A stretch of 64,000 nucleotides of DNA from CAZMGB01 sp964565775 (GTDB lineage: Bacteria > Chloroflexota > Dehalococcoidia > DSTF01 > JALHUB01), in contig CAZMGB010000012.1 in assembly GCA_964565775.1 (NCBI GenBank), positions 1 through 64,000 of the forward strand, in the 5' to 3' direction. Within the stretch, counting starts at the first letter, position 1. Every line of letters begins with the position of its first letter. The notes beneath the pieces are model-generated. The model had not been told where the DNA came from and did no database searches. It saw only the letters and a program-made list of their open reading frames with translations. The translations under genes and the position numbers were made by a program. Below, one piece after another: positions 52,433 to 60,820 of the stretch.

Positions 52433-53482
52433 TTAGCCAGTGCTCCTGGAAGCCTTGGCCTTCGCCGTCGCGAGAGGCCTGCCCACCACCTGCGCGATGG
52501 TGGCGACGCTCCGCATAAGCTGCTCGAAGTTCTCGAAGGTCAGCGACTGGGCACCGTCGGAGAGCGCTTTGTCCGGGTTAGGGTGCACCTCGATGAGGAG
52601 GCCATCGGCGCCGGCCGCCACCGCCGCCAGCGCAACCGGCTCCACCAGGTACCAGTGGCCGGTGCCGTGGCTCGGGTCGCCCAGAACCGGCAAGTGGCTC
52701 AAGCGCTTGACCAGCGCGATGGCGTTGACGTCGAAGGTGAAGCGCGTCGCCGCCTCATAGGTGCGGATGCCCCGCTCGCAGAGTATGAGATTGCGGTTGC
52801 CCATGCTGAGAATGTGCTCCGCCGCCAGCAGCCACTCCTCGATGGTCGCCCACATGCCCCGCTTGAGGAGGACAGGCTTCTCCGTGCGGCCCACCTCCTT
52901 GAGGAGGGGGAAGTTCTGGCCATTGCGGCTGCCGATCTGGAGGACATCGGCGTAGCGAGACACCAGCTCCACGTCGCGAGTATCGACGACCTCCGTAACG
53001 ATGGGCAGACCCGTCTCGGCCCTAGCAGCGGCCAGGATCCTCAGCCCATCTTCTCCGTGGCCCTCGAAGGCGTGAGGGCTGCTGCGAGGCTTGAAGGCGC
53101 CGCCGCGGAGCATATGAGCGCCAGCGGCCTTCACCGCCCGCGCGGTTGCCACGACGTCCTCCTCGGTCTCCACCGAGCAGGGGCCGCCTATGACCACCAG
53201 ACGGCCTTTGCCGACCTCCACGCTTCCTACCCGGACGACCGTGCTCTTGGGAGTGACCTCGCGGCTGGCCAGCTTGTAGGGCTTGCTGACCCGGAGGACT
53301 TCGTCCACGCCATCCAGCGTGGACAGCTCGTCGACGAGTTCCGCGTAGACCTGGCCGAGGACGGCGACAACGCTGCGTTCCACACCCCGGATCGGGTGAT
53401 CCTTGAAGCCCAGCTCGCGCACCTTTGTCTGCACGGCACGGAGTTGGCCTTCCGTGGCGCCGGTCTTCATTACGACGATCAT
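52433..53482 (-). CDS. aroF: 3-deoxy-7-phosphoheptulonate synthase (AroA-I-beta/KDOPS-like)
   Basis: 349 aa. First step of the shikimate pathway: phosphoenolpyruvate plus erythrose 4-phosphate to DAHP. An N-terminal ferredoxin-like regulatory domain (residues 1-~75) precedes the barrel with VVIGGPCSVETEEDV, RGGAFKPRSSPHAFEG, LQIGSRNGQNFPLL and LLKRGMWATIEEWL. The type with N-terminal domain is feedback-regulated in relatives. Followed by scpA, preceded by aroH. Confidence 0.95.
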   Translation of the reverse strand: MIVVMKTGATEGQLRAVQTKVRELGFKDHPIRGVERSVVAVLGQVYAELVDELSTLDGVDEVLRVSKPYKLASREVTPKSTVVRVGSVEVGKGRLVVIGGPCSVETEEDVVATARAVKAAGAHMLRGGAFKPRSSPHAFEGHGEDGLRILAAARAETGLPIVTEVVDTRDVELVSRYADVLQIGSRNGQNFPLLKEVGRTEKPVLLKRGMWATIEEWLLAAEHILSMGNRNLILCERGIRTYEAATRFTFDVNAIALVKRLSHLPVLGDPSHGTGHWYLVEPVALAAVAAGADGLLIEVHPNPDKALSDGAQSLTFENFEQLMRSVATIAQVVGRPLATAKAKASRSTG

Positions 53483-53525
53483 GGTAATCTCCTGACAGTA
53501 TCGTTAGGGCGGGCCCGAGACTGGC

Positions 53526-53897
53526 TCAGTCGGGCCGCCGTTGAAACTCGGGTCGCAGGACTCTGGCCCCCTTGAGGTAGACGTGAACGATCTCTTCGGC
53601 CCGCTTCTCCGTGTTGACGTGGAGGAGAATGCGCAGGCACATGGGCAGGCTACCCGGGACGTTCATCTCATGACCGCAGAGGAGCGCCACATCGTTCCAG
53701 CCCATCTGGCGGGCGGCGAGGGCGGGGAATTCGGCGTTGAGGTCGGGCGTCGTGGTGAAGATGACGCTGGCTACGTCGTCGGCCGCCACGTCATTGGCCC
53801 GGACGATCTCAGACAGGAGCTCGCTGGCCGCCTCGAGGATCTCCTCCCTCGCGTTGCTGTCGACGGTGGTCGCCCCTCGAATGCCCCTGCAGCGCAT
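53526..53897 (-). CDS. aroH: Chorismate mutase, AroH type
   Basis: 123 aa, the usual size of the trimeric AroH fold. RGIRGATTVDSNAREEILEA and SVIFTTTPDLNAEFPALAAR and HEMNVPGSLPMCLRILLHVN are family blocks; Arg-rich sites bind chorismate. It turns chorismate to prephenate for Phe/Tyr synthesis. The ATG at 53897 is chosen by alignment with the family start; upstream in-frame ATGs at 53930 and 54002 only add unconserved residues. Confidence 0.92.
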   Translation of the reverse strand: MRCRGIRGATTVDSNAREEILEAASELLSEIVRANDVAADDVASVIFTTTPDLNAEFPALAARQMGWNDVALLCGHEMNVPGSLPMCLRILLHVNTEKRAEEIVHVYLKGARVLRPEFQRRPD

Positions 53898-54031
53898 CGC
53901 CGACGGCGCCTCGTCCGCCTCCCCTGTCATCGCCTCTGCGTTCGCCCCCTGGGGCCTAGGGCCACCCAAAGGCGCCGGCCACGGGGCCATAGACGCGGCC
54001 AAGCCGAAGGGTGCAGCAGTCTGGCTGCCCG

Positions 54032-54850
54032 CTAACGGTCATGGCTGCGACCTGCGGCCCCTCGGCGGCCAGCAAGCACCTCCACATACTCCCTCACCCT
54101 CGTTTCCCGCTCCGACACGTCGGAGTCGTCGATAACATCGATTATGGCGCTACCCACCACCGCCGCCTCAGCGAGACGGCCCACCGCCTCCACGTGCTCC
54201 CGCCGCGATATGCCAAAACCCACCGCGCGGGGCAGCGACGTGCTCCGTCGCACCGCCTGCAGGAAGGCCCGCAGGTTCCGCGGCAGCGCGGCCCGCGCCC
54301 CGGTCACGCCCGCGACGCTCACGCAGTAGACGAAGCCGGACGCACAGCGCGAGACCAGCGCAATCCGCTCGCGGCTCGATGTGGGCGCCAGCAGATAGAC
54401 AAGGTCGAGCCCCTGCGCTTGGCAGGCCTCCCGCAGTCCCGCCGACTCTTCCGGCGGCAGGTCCACGACGATAAGCCCGTCGACGCCGGCGCGGGCGGCG
54501 TCCTCCACGAACGCCAGCGGCCCGTAGGCCGCGACGGGATTGTAGTATCCCATAAGGAGTAAGGGAACCTCAAGCCCCCCTTCGCGAAGCTCCTTCACCG
54601 CCTGGAGACACCAGCGACCGTTCACCCCCTGCTCCAGGGCAACCCCATTGGCGCGCTGGATGGTTGCGCCATCGGCCAGAGGGTCGCTGAAAGGGACGCC
54701 CAGCTCAACCACGTCAGCGCCGCCCTCGACCAGGGCGCGCACCAGCCCCGGATTCGACTCAGGGTCCGGATAGCCAGCCGTCAGGTATGCCACCAGGGCG
54801 ACCCGCCCCTCCGACTGGGTTCGAGCCAGCGTGCCCGCAATGCGACTCAA
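54032..54850 (-). CDS. trpA: Tryptophan synthase alpha subunit
   Basis: 272 aa. Cleaves indole-3-glycerol phosphate. VALVAYLTAGYPDPE, VVELGVPFSDPLADGATIQ (catalytic Glu and Asp), LLLMGYYNPVAAYG, VDLPPEESAGL and AVVGSAIIDVI are present. TTG at 54850 is taken as start: it follows the CPBP stop by four bases, has GGGGAA upstream and gives the usual N-terminus LSRIAGTLARTQSEGR. A longer frame upstream is unrelated. Confidence 0.95.
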   Translation of the reverse strand: MSRIAGTLARTQSEGRVALVAYLTAGYPDPESNPGLVRALVEGGADVVELGVPFSDPLADGATIQRANGVALEQGVNGRWCLQAVKELREGGLEVPLLLMGYYNPVAAYGPLAFVEDAARAGVDGLIVVDLPPEESAGLREACQAQGLDLVYLLAPTSSRERIALVSRCASGFVYCVSVAGVTGARAALPRNLRAFLQAVRRSTSLPRAVGFGISRREHVEAVGRLAEAAVVGSAIIDVIDDSDVSERETRVREYVEVLAGRRGAAGRSHDR

Positions 54851-54854
54851 GCTG

Positions 54855-55604
54855 CTAGTTCCCCACCAACGCAACCAGGGCCACGAAGCTAATGAGGTTG
54901 AACAGGAAGTGCGCCCCGATGGTGGACCAGAGGGACCCTGTCCGGTAGTAGACCCACGCGAAGAGCATGCCGATGACGGTGAACGGCAGGACAAGCCCTG
55001 CGCTGGACGCCCCCGTTACGTGCGGCAGGGCGAACAGGAAGCCACTGACCGCCGCCGCCCGCCAGAGGCCAAGCCTCCCCAGCAATCCCCGGAACACGAA
55101 CCCGCGAAAGAACGTCTCCTCCGCCACAGGCGCCGCCAGCAGTGTAGCCACCCCCGTCAGGGGAAGAATCGCCCGTGTTTGAAACAGCTCTTCCAGATCC
55201 TGCCTGATGTCCACCCCCGTCAACTGGATCAGCGCCGCGAAGACGACGGCGATGGCCTGGGCCGAGAGGCCCACCGCCGCAGGAATCCAGAGCCGGTCTG
55301 AGCCCAACGAACGGAACCCAAGGGCGCCCGGGGAAAGGCTGTACTTCCTCACGGAAAGCGTCCAGGCGATCGCGAGAAGGATAGCGTCGAAGAAGATGGC
55401 GATGGCGAGGCTGGCCGCAACGATGGGTGCGCCTGCCGTCTTGCCGGTGATAGCGTAGGCGATGCCCACGCCAACGAAGCTAACCAAGAAGGCCGCGGTC
55501 ACCGCGGCAATGATGGCCTGGAACACTTCGCGGGTGCCCCAGGCACCGCCTTCCAGGGGCAGCGAGGGCCGCTGGCGTTCTTCTGCCAGCGTCGAGGACT
55601 CCAT
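54855..55604 (-). CDS. CPBP family intramembrane metalloprotease
   Basis: About 249 aa with seven or so membrane helices. The CPBP (CAAX-protease/bacteriocin-processing) motifs are VAEETFFRGFVFRGL (E-E-x3-R) and LFALPHVTG (His), plus a last helix with HFLFNLISFVALV. It is inserted between trpB and trpA and has its own promoter. The apparent ATG at 55634 lies inside the -10 box, so ATG 55604 is preferred. Substrate unknown. Confidence 0.85.
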   Translation of the reverse strand: MESSTLAEERQRPSLPLEGGAWGTREVFQAIIAAVTAAFLVSFVGVGIAYAITGKTAGAPIVAASLAIAIFFDAILLAIAWTLSVRKYSLSPGALGFRSLGSDRLWIPAAVGLSAQAIAVVFAALIQLTGVDIRQDLEELFQTRAILPLTGVATLLAAPVAEETFFRGFVFRGLLGRLGLWRAAAVSGFLFALPHVTGASSAGLVLPFTVIGMLFAWVYYRTGSLWSTIGAHFLFNLISFVALVALVGN

Positions 55605-55632
55605 AGGTACGCTCTCGGAAAGGATTGGATTC

Positions 55633-55662
55633 ATTATAGCTACGGCCCATCGCTAGCGACAA
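55633..55662 (-). promoter_or_regulatory. Internal promoter upstream of the CPBP gene
   Basis: Minus strand: TTGTCG (55662-55657), 18 bp spacer, TATAAT (55638-55633), a perfect -10. Predicted start near 55626. It would drive CPBP, trpA, aroH, aroF and scpA apart from the upstream trp genes. Confidence 0.6.
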
Positions 55663-55705
55663 TAAGCGGCGTCCGCCCTTGCCCGGCCACCAGCGCCGAA
55701 ACGGC

Positions 55706-56920
55706 CTAGAGCGAGACCCCCAGCGCCTCCGCCACGATCTCCATGTCCTTGTCGCCGCGGCCCGAGAGGCAGATAAGGATGACCTTGTCCGCGGGCAGCT
55801 CGGAGGCGAGGGCGGCGGCGTAGTAGATGGCGTGGGCGGGCTCGAGCGCCGGCATTATCCCCTCCGTCTCGCTCAGGAGACGGAACCCCTCCAGAGCCTG
55901 CTCGTCGGTCGCGGACACGAAGGTGGCACGACCGCTCTCCTTGTAGTAGCTCAGCTCCGGCCCCACGCCGGGGTAGTCGAGGCCCGGCGCCAGGCTGTGG
56001 GTCTCCCGCACCTGGCCGTCCTCGTCCTGGAGAAGGAAGGAGCGGGCACCGTGAAGGACTCCGGGGCGGCCGCGCGAAAGGCTGGCGCCGTGGCGCCAGC
56101 CGTCGAGGCCCTCGCCGGCCGCCTCCACGCCGATCATCTGCACGGAGCCGTCCTCATGGAAAGGGTGAAACAGGCCCATGGCGTTGCTGCCGCCCCCAAC
56201 GCAGGCGATCAGATAGTCGGGCAGGCGCCCGAGAGCGGCCAGCACTTGCTCCCGCGCCTCGCGGCCGATGACGGACTGGAAGTCGCGCACCATCATCGGA
56301 TAGGGGTGGGGCCCGACGACGCTGCCCAGCAGATAGTGGGTGGTGCGGACGTTCGTAACCCAGTCGCGTATCGCCTCGTTGATGGCGTCCTTGAGGGTAC
56401 GGCTGCCGCTGGCGACGGACCGCACCTCAGCACCGAGCAGTCGCATGCGGAAGACGTTGAGGGCCTGGCGCCGCACGTCCTCCTCGCCCATGTAGACGAC
56501 GCACTCTTGGTCGAGGAGGGCGCAGACGGTGGCGGTGGCGACGCCGTGCTGACCGGCCCCTGTCTCGGCGACGATGCGCCGCTTGCCGAGGCGCTGAGCC
56601 AGCAGCCCCTGTCCGAGGGTGTTGTTGATCTTGTGCGCGCCGGTATGGGCGAGGTCCTCTCGCTTGAGGTAGATCCGAGCACCGCCGGCCTTGGCTGAGA
56701 GCCGCTCGGCGAAGTAGAGGGGCGTCGGCCGGCCGGCGTGGTCCCGCAGGAGGGTCGACAGTCTGTGCTGGAACGCGTCGTCTGCCCGCGCCTGGCCGTA
56801 GGCCTCCTCGAGCTCGGCGAGGGCCGACATCAGCGTCTCGGGCACGAACCGCCCGCCGAAAGGGCCGAAGTGGCCCGTCGCGTCGGGCAGCGTTCCGGGC
56901 AGATGTAGGCTATCAGACAT
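55706..56920 (-). CDS. trpB: Tryptophan synthase beta subunit
   Basis: 404 aa. Makes tryptophan from indole and serine with pyridoxal phosphate. GPFGGRFVPETLMSAL, KREDLAHTGAHKINNTLGQ (Schiff-base Lys), AETGAGQHGVATATV, ACVGGGSNAMGLFHPF and SGRGDKDMEIVAEALG identify the TrpB1 type. ATG 56920 has GGGAGG just upstream; that ribosome site lies inside the end of the transposase gene, which overlaps trpB by eight bases. The upstream frame merely translates the REP repeats. Confidence 0.96.
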   Translation of the reverse strand: MSDSLHLPGTLPDATGHFGPFGGRFVPETLMSALAELEEAYGQARADDAFQHRLSTLLRDHAGRPTPLYFAERLSAKAGGARIYLKREDLAHTGAHKINNTLGQGLLAQRLGKRRIVAETGAGQHGVATATVCALLDQECVVYMGEEDVRRQALNVFRMRLLGAEVRSVASGSRTLKDAINEAIRDWVTNVRTTHYLLGSVVGPHPYPMMVRDFQSVIGREAREQVLAALGRLPDYLIACVGGGSNAMGLFHPFHEDGSVQMIGVEAAGEGLDGWRHGASLSRGRPGVLHGARSFLLQDEDGQVRETHSLAPGLDYPGVGPELSYYKESGRATFVSATDEQALEGFRLLSETEGIMPALEPAHAIYYAAALASELPADKVILICLSGRGDKDMEIVAEALGVSL

Positions 56921-57560
56921 GCAGTCCTCCCGACGGAGGGGACCCGTCATGGGCTCGTGCTCGTAAGGACGGAGCTTCAGCTCCGTCCGCTTCAGCTCCG
57001 TCCGCTTCAGCTCCGTCCGCTTCAGCGTACTCGCCCCCACATAGTGGGTAGTTCCTCCAACTGCCAGCGAGCCCGGCTCGCACCGGGTTGCCTAGGATGT
57101 AGGAAGCAACCTCCACCAAATCGTCCTCCACCCGCAACGCGCGGTCATAGAAGCTCTGCTGCCACAGCCTGACGCCGGTGGCCCGTTTGAACTCGAACGA
57201 GGTCACCTGCTTGAATCGCTGGACAAGACGAATCAGGTCCGCCATATCGTCGCGCCCAAGAACAAGAACATGCAAGTGGTCCGGCATGAAACAGAACGCG
57301 AGAAGCCTGAAGCAGAGGAGCTCCGCAGTCTGCGTAAGGTGTCTGGTACAACGGCGGGCCAGCGAATAGTCGGTGAAGCGAGGCGAACGTGCCTGTGTGA
57401 GGAGCACGACGTGATAGGCGTGCTGCCCTCGGTAGTCGAAGGACTCCAGGCGCGGCCTCGCCTTGCGAGTGGGGTAGCCGGACGGAGCTTGCGCCTGAGG
57501 CGCACCCGCCTCCGGCGGAGAAGCTCCGTCCTTACGACCCCCTCCGATTGCTCTCCTCAT
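56913..57560 (-). CDS. REP-associated tyrosine transposase (RAYT, Y1 HUH family)
   Basis: 215 aa. The HUH motif is PDHLHVLVLG in the middle, and the Tyr nucleophile lies in VEVASYILGNPVRAGLA; RLLAFCFM before HUH and LWQQSFYDRALR after it are typical of Y1_Tnp/RAYT proteins, which cut and join single-stranded DNA at REP hairpins. Its N-terminus and its C-terminal AEADG repeats are encoded by the flanking REP palindromes themselves. It sits between trpF and trpB, in the same direction; its stop overlaps the trpB start, so translation of trpB could be coupled to it. Confidence 0.85.
   Translation of the reverse strand: MRRAIGGGRKDGASPPEAGAPQAQAPSGYPTRKARPRLESFDYRGQHAYHVVLLTQARSPRFTDYSLARRCTRHLTQTAELLCFRLLAFCFMPDHLHVLVLGRDDMADLIRLVQRFKQVTSFEFKRATGVRLWQQSFYDRALRVEDDLVEVASYILGNPVRAGLAGSWRNYPLCGGEYAEADGAEADGAEADGAEAPSLRARAHDGSPPSGGLHV
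56962..57024 (+). repeat. Left REP end with TTCAGCTCCGTCCGC tandem units
   Basis: GTAAGGACGGAGC, loop TTCA, GCTCCGTCC (56963-56988), then further 15-bp TTCAGCTCCGTCCGC units to 57024. The first 17 bases (56962-56978) are the exact inverted copy of 57520-57536 at the other side of the transposase gene. The unit length is 15, so it keeps the frame of the transposase C-terminus. Confidence 0.8.
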
Positions 57561-57603
57561 GTAGTAATCCTGGTTGCGGACGGAGCTGAAGGTCCGTCCC
57601 TGC
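57515..57603 (-). repeat. Right REP end and outer REP copy
   Basis: 57520-57536 is the 17-bp inverted partner of the left end (minus strand reads CGTAAGGACGGAGCTTC). A further copy at 57578-57599, stem GGACGGA with TGAA loop, is followed by CTGC, i.e. GCAG for GTAG on the minus strand. Together with the left copies these bracket the RAYT gene as a REPtron-like unit. Confidence 0.7.
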
Positions 57604-57624
57604 GGCCGGCACCGAGCGCTTTCC

Positions 57625-58377
57625 TCATGGCGAACGCATCTCTCTCACCGCAGACACGAAAGCGCGGATCGTGGCGGCGTCCTTGGCGCCAGCCGTCTCC
57701 ACACCGCTCGAGATATCGACGCACCAGGGCCGCACCTCACGTATGGCGTCCTCGACGTTCTCCGGCGAGAGGCCGCCGGCCAGCCAGACGGGCAGGCGCG
57801 ACGCCACGTCCGCCGCCACCGACCAGTCGAGCCGCCTGCCGGTGCCGCCGTAGGCCTCCTCGCCCCGGCTGTCCAGCATGCAGGCGATGGCAGTGCCGCC
57901 GTCGATGGCCGCCAGCACGTCGTCCGCGGTCCGGCCAGCCGCCACGTGCACCACCTTGATGACCTGTCGATTGGCGCTCAGGCAGTCCTGCCACGTCTCG
58001 TCGCCGCTGAGCTGGATGAGGTCGACGCCGCTCTCGTCGGCGATTGCGCTTACGACCTCCATCTCCATGCCCGCGAAGACGCCGACGGTGAGGGGCCGCT
58101 TGCGGGCCAGCAGTCGCTCGAGGGCCTGGGCCCCGTGCCGAAACCAGTCGCCGACGCTCTCGGCGCCGGCCTGCGACCGGTGGAGGGCGGGCGGCTCCGC
58201 CAGCTCCATCTCCCGCAGGGGGGTGCCGACGGCCTGCACGATCTCGGCCGCCTCGGTCGCCGTGAGACGGCGGCGGCTCTCGGCGAAGACGAGCCCCACG
58301 AAGTCGGCCCCGGCCTCGGCGGCAGCCAACGCGTCCTCGACCCGCATGCAGCCGCAGATCTTGACTCTAGGGCTCAC
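57625..58377 (-). CDS. trpF: Phosphoribosylanthranilate isomerase
   Basis: 250 aa, longer than the usual ~205: residues ~50-90 (PLREMELAEPPALHRSQAGAES-like stretch) look like an insertion. VKICGCMRVEDALAAAEAGADFVGLVFAESRRR (catalytic Cys), TVGVFAGMEMEVVSAIADESGVDLIQLSG and WLAGGLSPENVEDAI, DISSGVETAGAKD are conserved. Third step of Trp synthesis. GTG start at 58377 overlaps the preceding DUF4352-like gene by 11 bases. Confidence 0.93.
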   Translation of the reverse strand: MSPRVKICGCMRVEDALAAAEAGADFVGLVFAESRRRLTATEAAEIVQAVGTPLREMELAEPPALHRSQAGAESVGDWFRHGAQALERLLARKRPLTVGVFAGMEMEVVSAIADESGVDLIQLSGDETWQDCLSANRQVIKVVHVAAGRTADDVLAAIDGGTAIACMLDSRGEEAYGGTGRRLDWSVAADVASRLPVWLAGGLSPENVEDAIREVRPWCVDISSGVETAGAKDAATIRAFVSAVREMRSP

Positions 58378-58951
58378 CAGTGTCCCCCGGTTCTACGAGA
58401 CGCCACGTCGCCACCTTCGGCGAGACAACGCCTACCTTCAGGACCACCTCCAGCTCGGACACCTCAAGGCCCACAGGCACTTCGAAAAGCGCCCACCCTT
58501 CCGAGCAGATACCTGGGAACAACCTCACGAAAGGGTCAAACATAGGGTACTCAGGCTCGGCCGGGAAGGACCCTCTCACTTCTTCGCCCCTGTACTCTAT
58601 GAGCCGATCTAAGTACTCATCGATTGGCGTTTGGCCCACATTCTCTGCCGCAAGGTGAACGAGGAGGAACTGCGCACCAGGCGTCGGTGCACCTAGGTAT
58701 TCAGATCCGCCCGAAACCTCAAAGCGATCCACCGCAAGCTGCAGACCGTCGATCGTAACCGGTTCACCCACACTGAGAGAGGAGGCGACTCTTTCTTCCT
58801 CAACGGCCTCCCTTACCGCGAGGCCCAGAATCACCAAGACGGCGACTATCACCACCGTAATGGTGATGGCGAGCCCCAAACCGATACCACAACCAATAAG
58901 GGGCCATCGCCACCACCGGCGAGTTCTTCCGGCAGGTGATGGGCTGCTCAC
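58367..58951 (-). CDS. Membrane-anchored DUF4352-like protein
   Basis: 194 aa. An N-terminal membrane helix (GCGIGLGLAITITVVIVAVLVILGLAV) is followed by an extracellular beta domain with GEPVTIDGLQLAVDRFEVSG and GAQFLLVHLAAENVGQTPI, the DUF4352 (telomeric repeat-binding-like/immunoglobulin-like) pattern. It has no known role in Trp synthesis, but lies with overlaps between trpC and trpF, and its base composition is less GC-rich. Probably inserted and retained. GTG start. Confidence 0.75.
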   Translation of the reverse strand: MSSPSPAGRTRRWWRWPLIGCGIGLGLAITITVVIVAVLVILGLAVREAVEEERVASSLSVGEPVTIDGLQLAVDRFEVSGGSEYLGAPTPGAQFLLVHLAAENVGQTPIDEYLDRLIEYRGEEVRGSFPAEPEYPMFDPFVRLFPGICSEGWALFEVPVGLEVSELEVVLKVGVVSPKVATWRLVEPGDTGEP

Positions 58952-59796
58952 ACTATGAGCTCCCGCAGCTTGGAGCGGACGTTGGTGGCCGTGATCAGCG
59001 CCTCCCCCACGAGGACCGCGTGCACGCCCGCCGCCGCCAGCCGCTCGACGTCGGCGCGAGTGGAGATGCCGCTCTCGCTCACGACCACCTTTTCGGCCGG
59101 GATCAGCGGACGCAACCGCTCCGTCGTAGCCAGGTCCACCTCGAAGGTGCGGAGGTCACGGTTGTTGATGCCGATGATGTCGGCGCCGGCGGCCACGGCC
59201 CGCTCGATCTCCTCTTCGTTATGCACCTCCACCAGGCACTCCAGCTCCAGCTCGCGCGCCTGCTGCATGAGGTCGCGGAGCAAGTCGTCGCTGAGGATGG
59301 CGGTGATGAGGAGGACCGCGTCGGCGCCGTAGGCCCGCGACTCCCAGAGGTGATAGGGGTCGAAGAGGAAGTCCTTGCGCACCACAGAGGGTCGGGCTCC
59401 CGGATAGTAGCCGTCGAGGCTGAACCGCACGTCGTGCATGAACCGACGCTCGCCCAGGAAGTGCCGCTCCTCGGTCACGACCGATATGGCGGCGGCACCC
59501 CCGATGAAATAGGTGCGGGCAAGGGCGCCGTGCTCCAGCACCTCGACCAGCCGCCCCCGCGAAGGCGATGCCTTCTTGACCTCGGCGATGAGCTGCACTC
59601 GCTTCCCGCCCAGCGACGGGCCCTGCGGCCCCTCCAGCAGCGAGCGGGCCAGGCTCACCTGGGCGCCCAGCAGGCCGATGTGCTTCTGGAGGCTCTCTAC
59701 GGGCTCGGCGATGCGGCGCCGCGCCAGCTCCTCCCGCTTGTCGGCGACGATGCGGTCGAGGATAGTGCTGCCGGAGGGACGGGGCGTCTGGTTCAT
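58948..59796 (-). CDS. trpC: Indole-3-glycerol phosphate synthase
   Basis: 282 aa. LIAEVKKASPSRGRL (catalytic Lys), FLGERRFMHDVR, VVRKDFLFDPYHLWES (Lys), ECLVEVHNEEEIERAV, IIGINNRDLRTFEVDL and VVSESGIS are conserved. It ring-closes CdRP to indole-3-glycerol phosphate. Coupled to trpD by ATGA overlap (59793-59796). Confidence 0.95.
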   Translation of the reverse strand: MNQTPRPSGSTILDRIVADKREELARRRIAEPVESLQKHIGLLGAQVSLARSLLEGPQGPSLGGKRVQLIAEVKKASPSRGRLVEVLEHGALARTYFIGGAAAISVVTEERHFLGERRFMHDVRFSLDGYYPGARPSVVRKDFLFDPYHLWESRAYGADAVLLITAILSDDLLRDLMQQARELELECLVEVHNEEEIERAVAAGADIIGINNRDLRTFEVDLATTERLRPLIPAEKVVVSESGISTRADVERLAAAGVHAVLVGEALITATNVRSKLRELIV

Positions 59797-60812
59797 ACCG
59801 ATCCGAAGCTGTTCGTCGCCTCGACGAAGCGGTCGAGCTTCTCCAGGGCAGTCCCGCTATCGATGACGCGGGCGGCGAGCTTCGTAGCCTCCTTCCAGTT
59901 CGATGCGGCGCCGGCGGCGAGGAGGCCGGCGGCGGCGTTGAGCAGCACGAAGTCCCGCACGGGCCCCTCCTCACCCGAGAGGACCCGGCGCAAGACGGCC
60001 GCATTCTCTTCGGCCGTGCCGCCGCGGACATCCTCAAGCTTGCCCCATTCGATGCCCACCTGAGGCGGAGTCACGGTGTTGAAGCGCACCTTCTTCGCCC
60101 GCACCTCCCAGACCAGCGTCGGCGCCGCGATGCTCACCTCGTCGAGGTCGTCCTGCCCGTGCACGACGAGGGCGTGATGGCAGCCCAGCCGCCGCAGCAC
60201 CTGAGCCATGGTCTTGCCCAGGGAGCCGTCGGCCACGCCCAGCACCTGCGACGTAGCGCCGGCCGGATTGGTGAGAGGACCGACGACGTTGAAGACGGTG
60301 CGAATGCCGATCTCCCGCCGGGGCTGCACGGCGAACCTCATCGCCGGGTGATAGCTGGGCGCGAACATGAAGCCGACGCCCGCCCGTTCGATGCACTCTT
60401 TCACCTGCTCCGGCTCCAGGTCGATGTCGGCGCCCAGGGCCTCGAGGACATCGGCGCTGCCGCAGTCGCTGCTCATGGCGCGATTGCCGTGCTTGGCGAC
60501 GCGGACGCCGGCCCCCGCGCAAACGAAGGCGGCGGCGGTGGAGACGTTAAAGGTGCCCTTGCCGTCGCCGCCGGTGCCGCAGGTGTCGAGCAGCGGGCCC
60601 TCCACATCTACGCGCACGGCCTTCTCGCGCATGACGAGGGCCATGCCGGCGATCTCGTCGACGCTCTCGCCCTTGAGACGGAGGGCGGTGACGAAGGCGC
60701 CGAACTGGGCGGGGGTGGCCTGGCCGGTCATGATCTCCTCCATGACCGCGGCCGCCTCTTTCTCCTTGAGAGACTTGCCTTCAACGAGCTTGGCTATCGC
60801 TTCCCGGATCAT
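59793..60812 (-). CDS. trpD: Anthranilate phosphoribosyltransferase
   Basis: 339 aa. DTCGTGGDGKGTFNVSTAAAFVCAGAGV (PRPP-binding), KHGNRAMSSDCGSADVLEALG, GFMFAPSYHPAMRFAVQPRREIGIRTVFNVVGPLTNPA are diagnostic. It joins anthranilate to PRPP. Start ATG 60812, eight bases after the protease-like gene. Not fused to trpG. Confidence 0.96.
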   Translation of the reverse strand: MIREAIAKLVEGKSLKEKEAAAVMEEIMTGQATPAQFGAFVTALRLKGESVDEIAGMALVMREKAVRVDVEGPLLDTCGTGGDGKGTFNVSTAAAFVCAGAGVRVAKHGNRAMSSDCGSADVLEALGADIDLEPEQVKECIERAGVGFMFAPSYHPAMRFAVQPRREIGIRTVFNVVGPLTNPAGATSQVLGVADGSLGKTMAQVLRRLGCHHALVVHGQDDLDEVSIAAPTLVWEVRAKKVRFNTVTPPQVGIEWGKLEDVRGGTAEENAAVLRRVLSGEEGPVRDFVLLNAAAGLLAAGAASNWKEATKLAARVIDSGTALEKLDRFVEATNSFGSV

Positions 60813-60820
60813 GGGTCATC

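Noticed and set aside
56960..57040. N-terminal extension of trpB with LKRTE repeats
   Set aside because: It only translates the REP tandem units; the conserved trpB start with a good ribosome site is at 56920.
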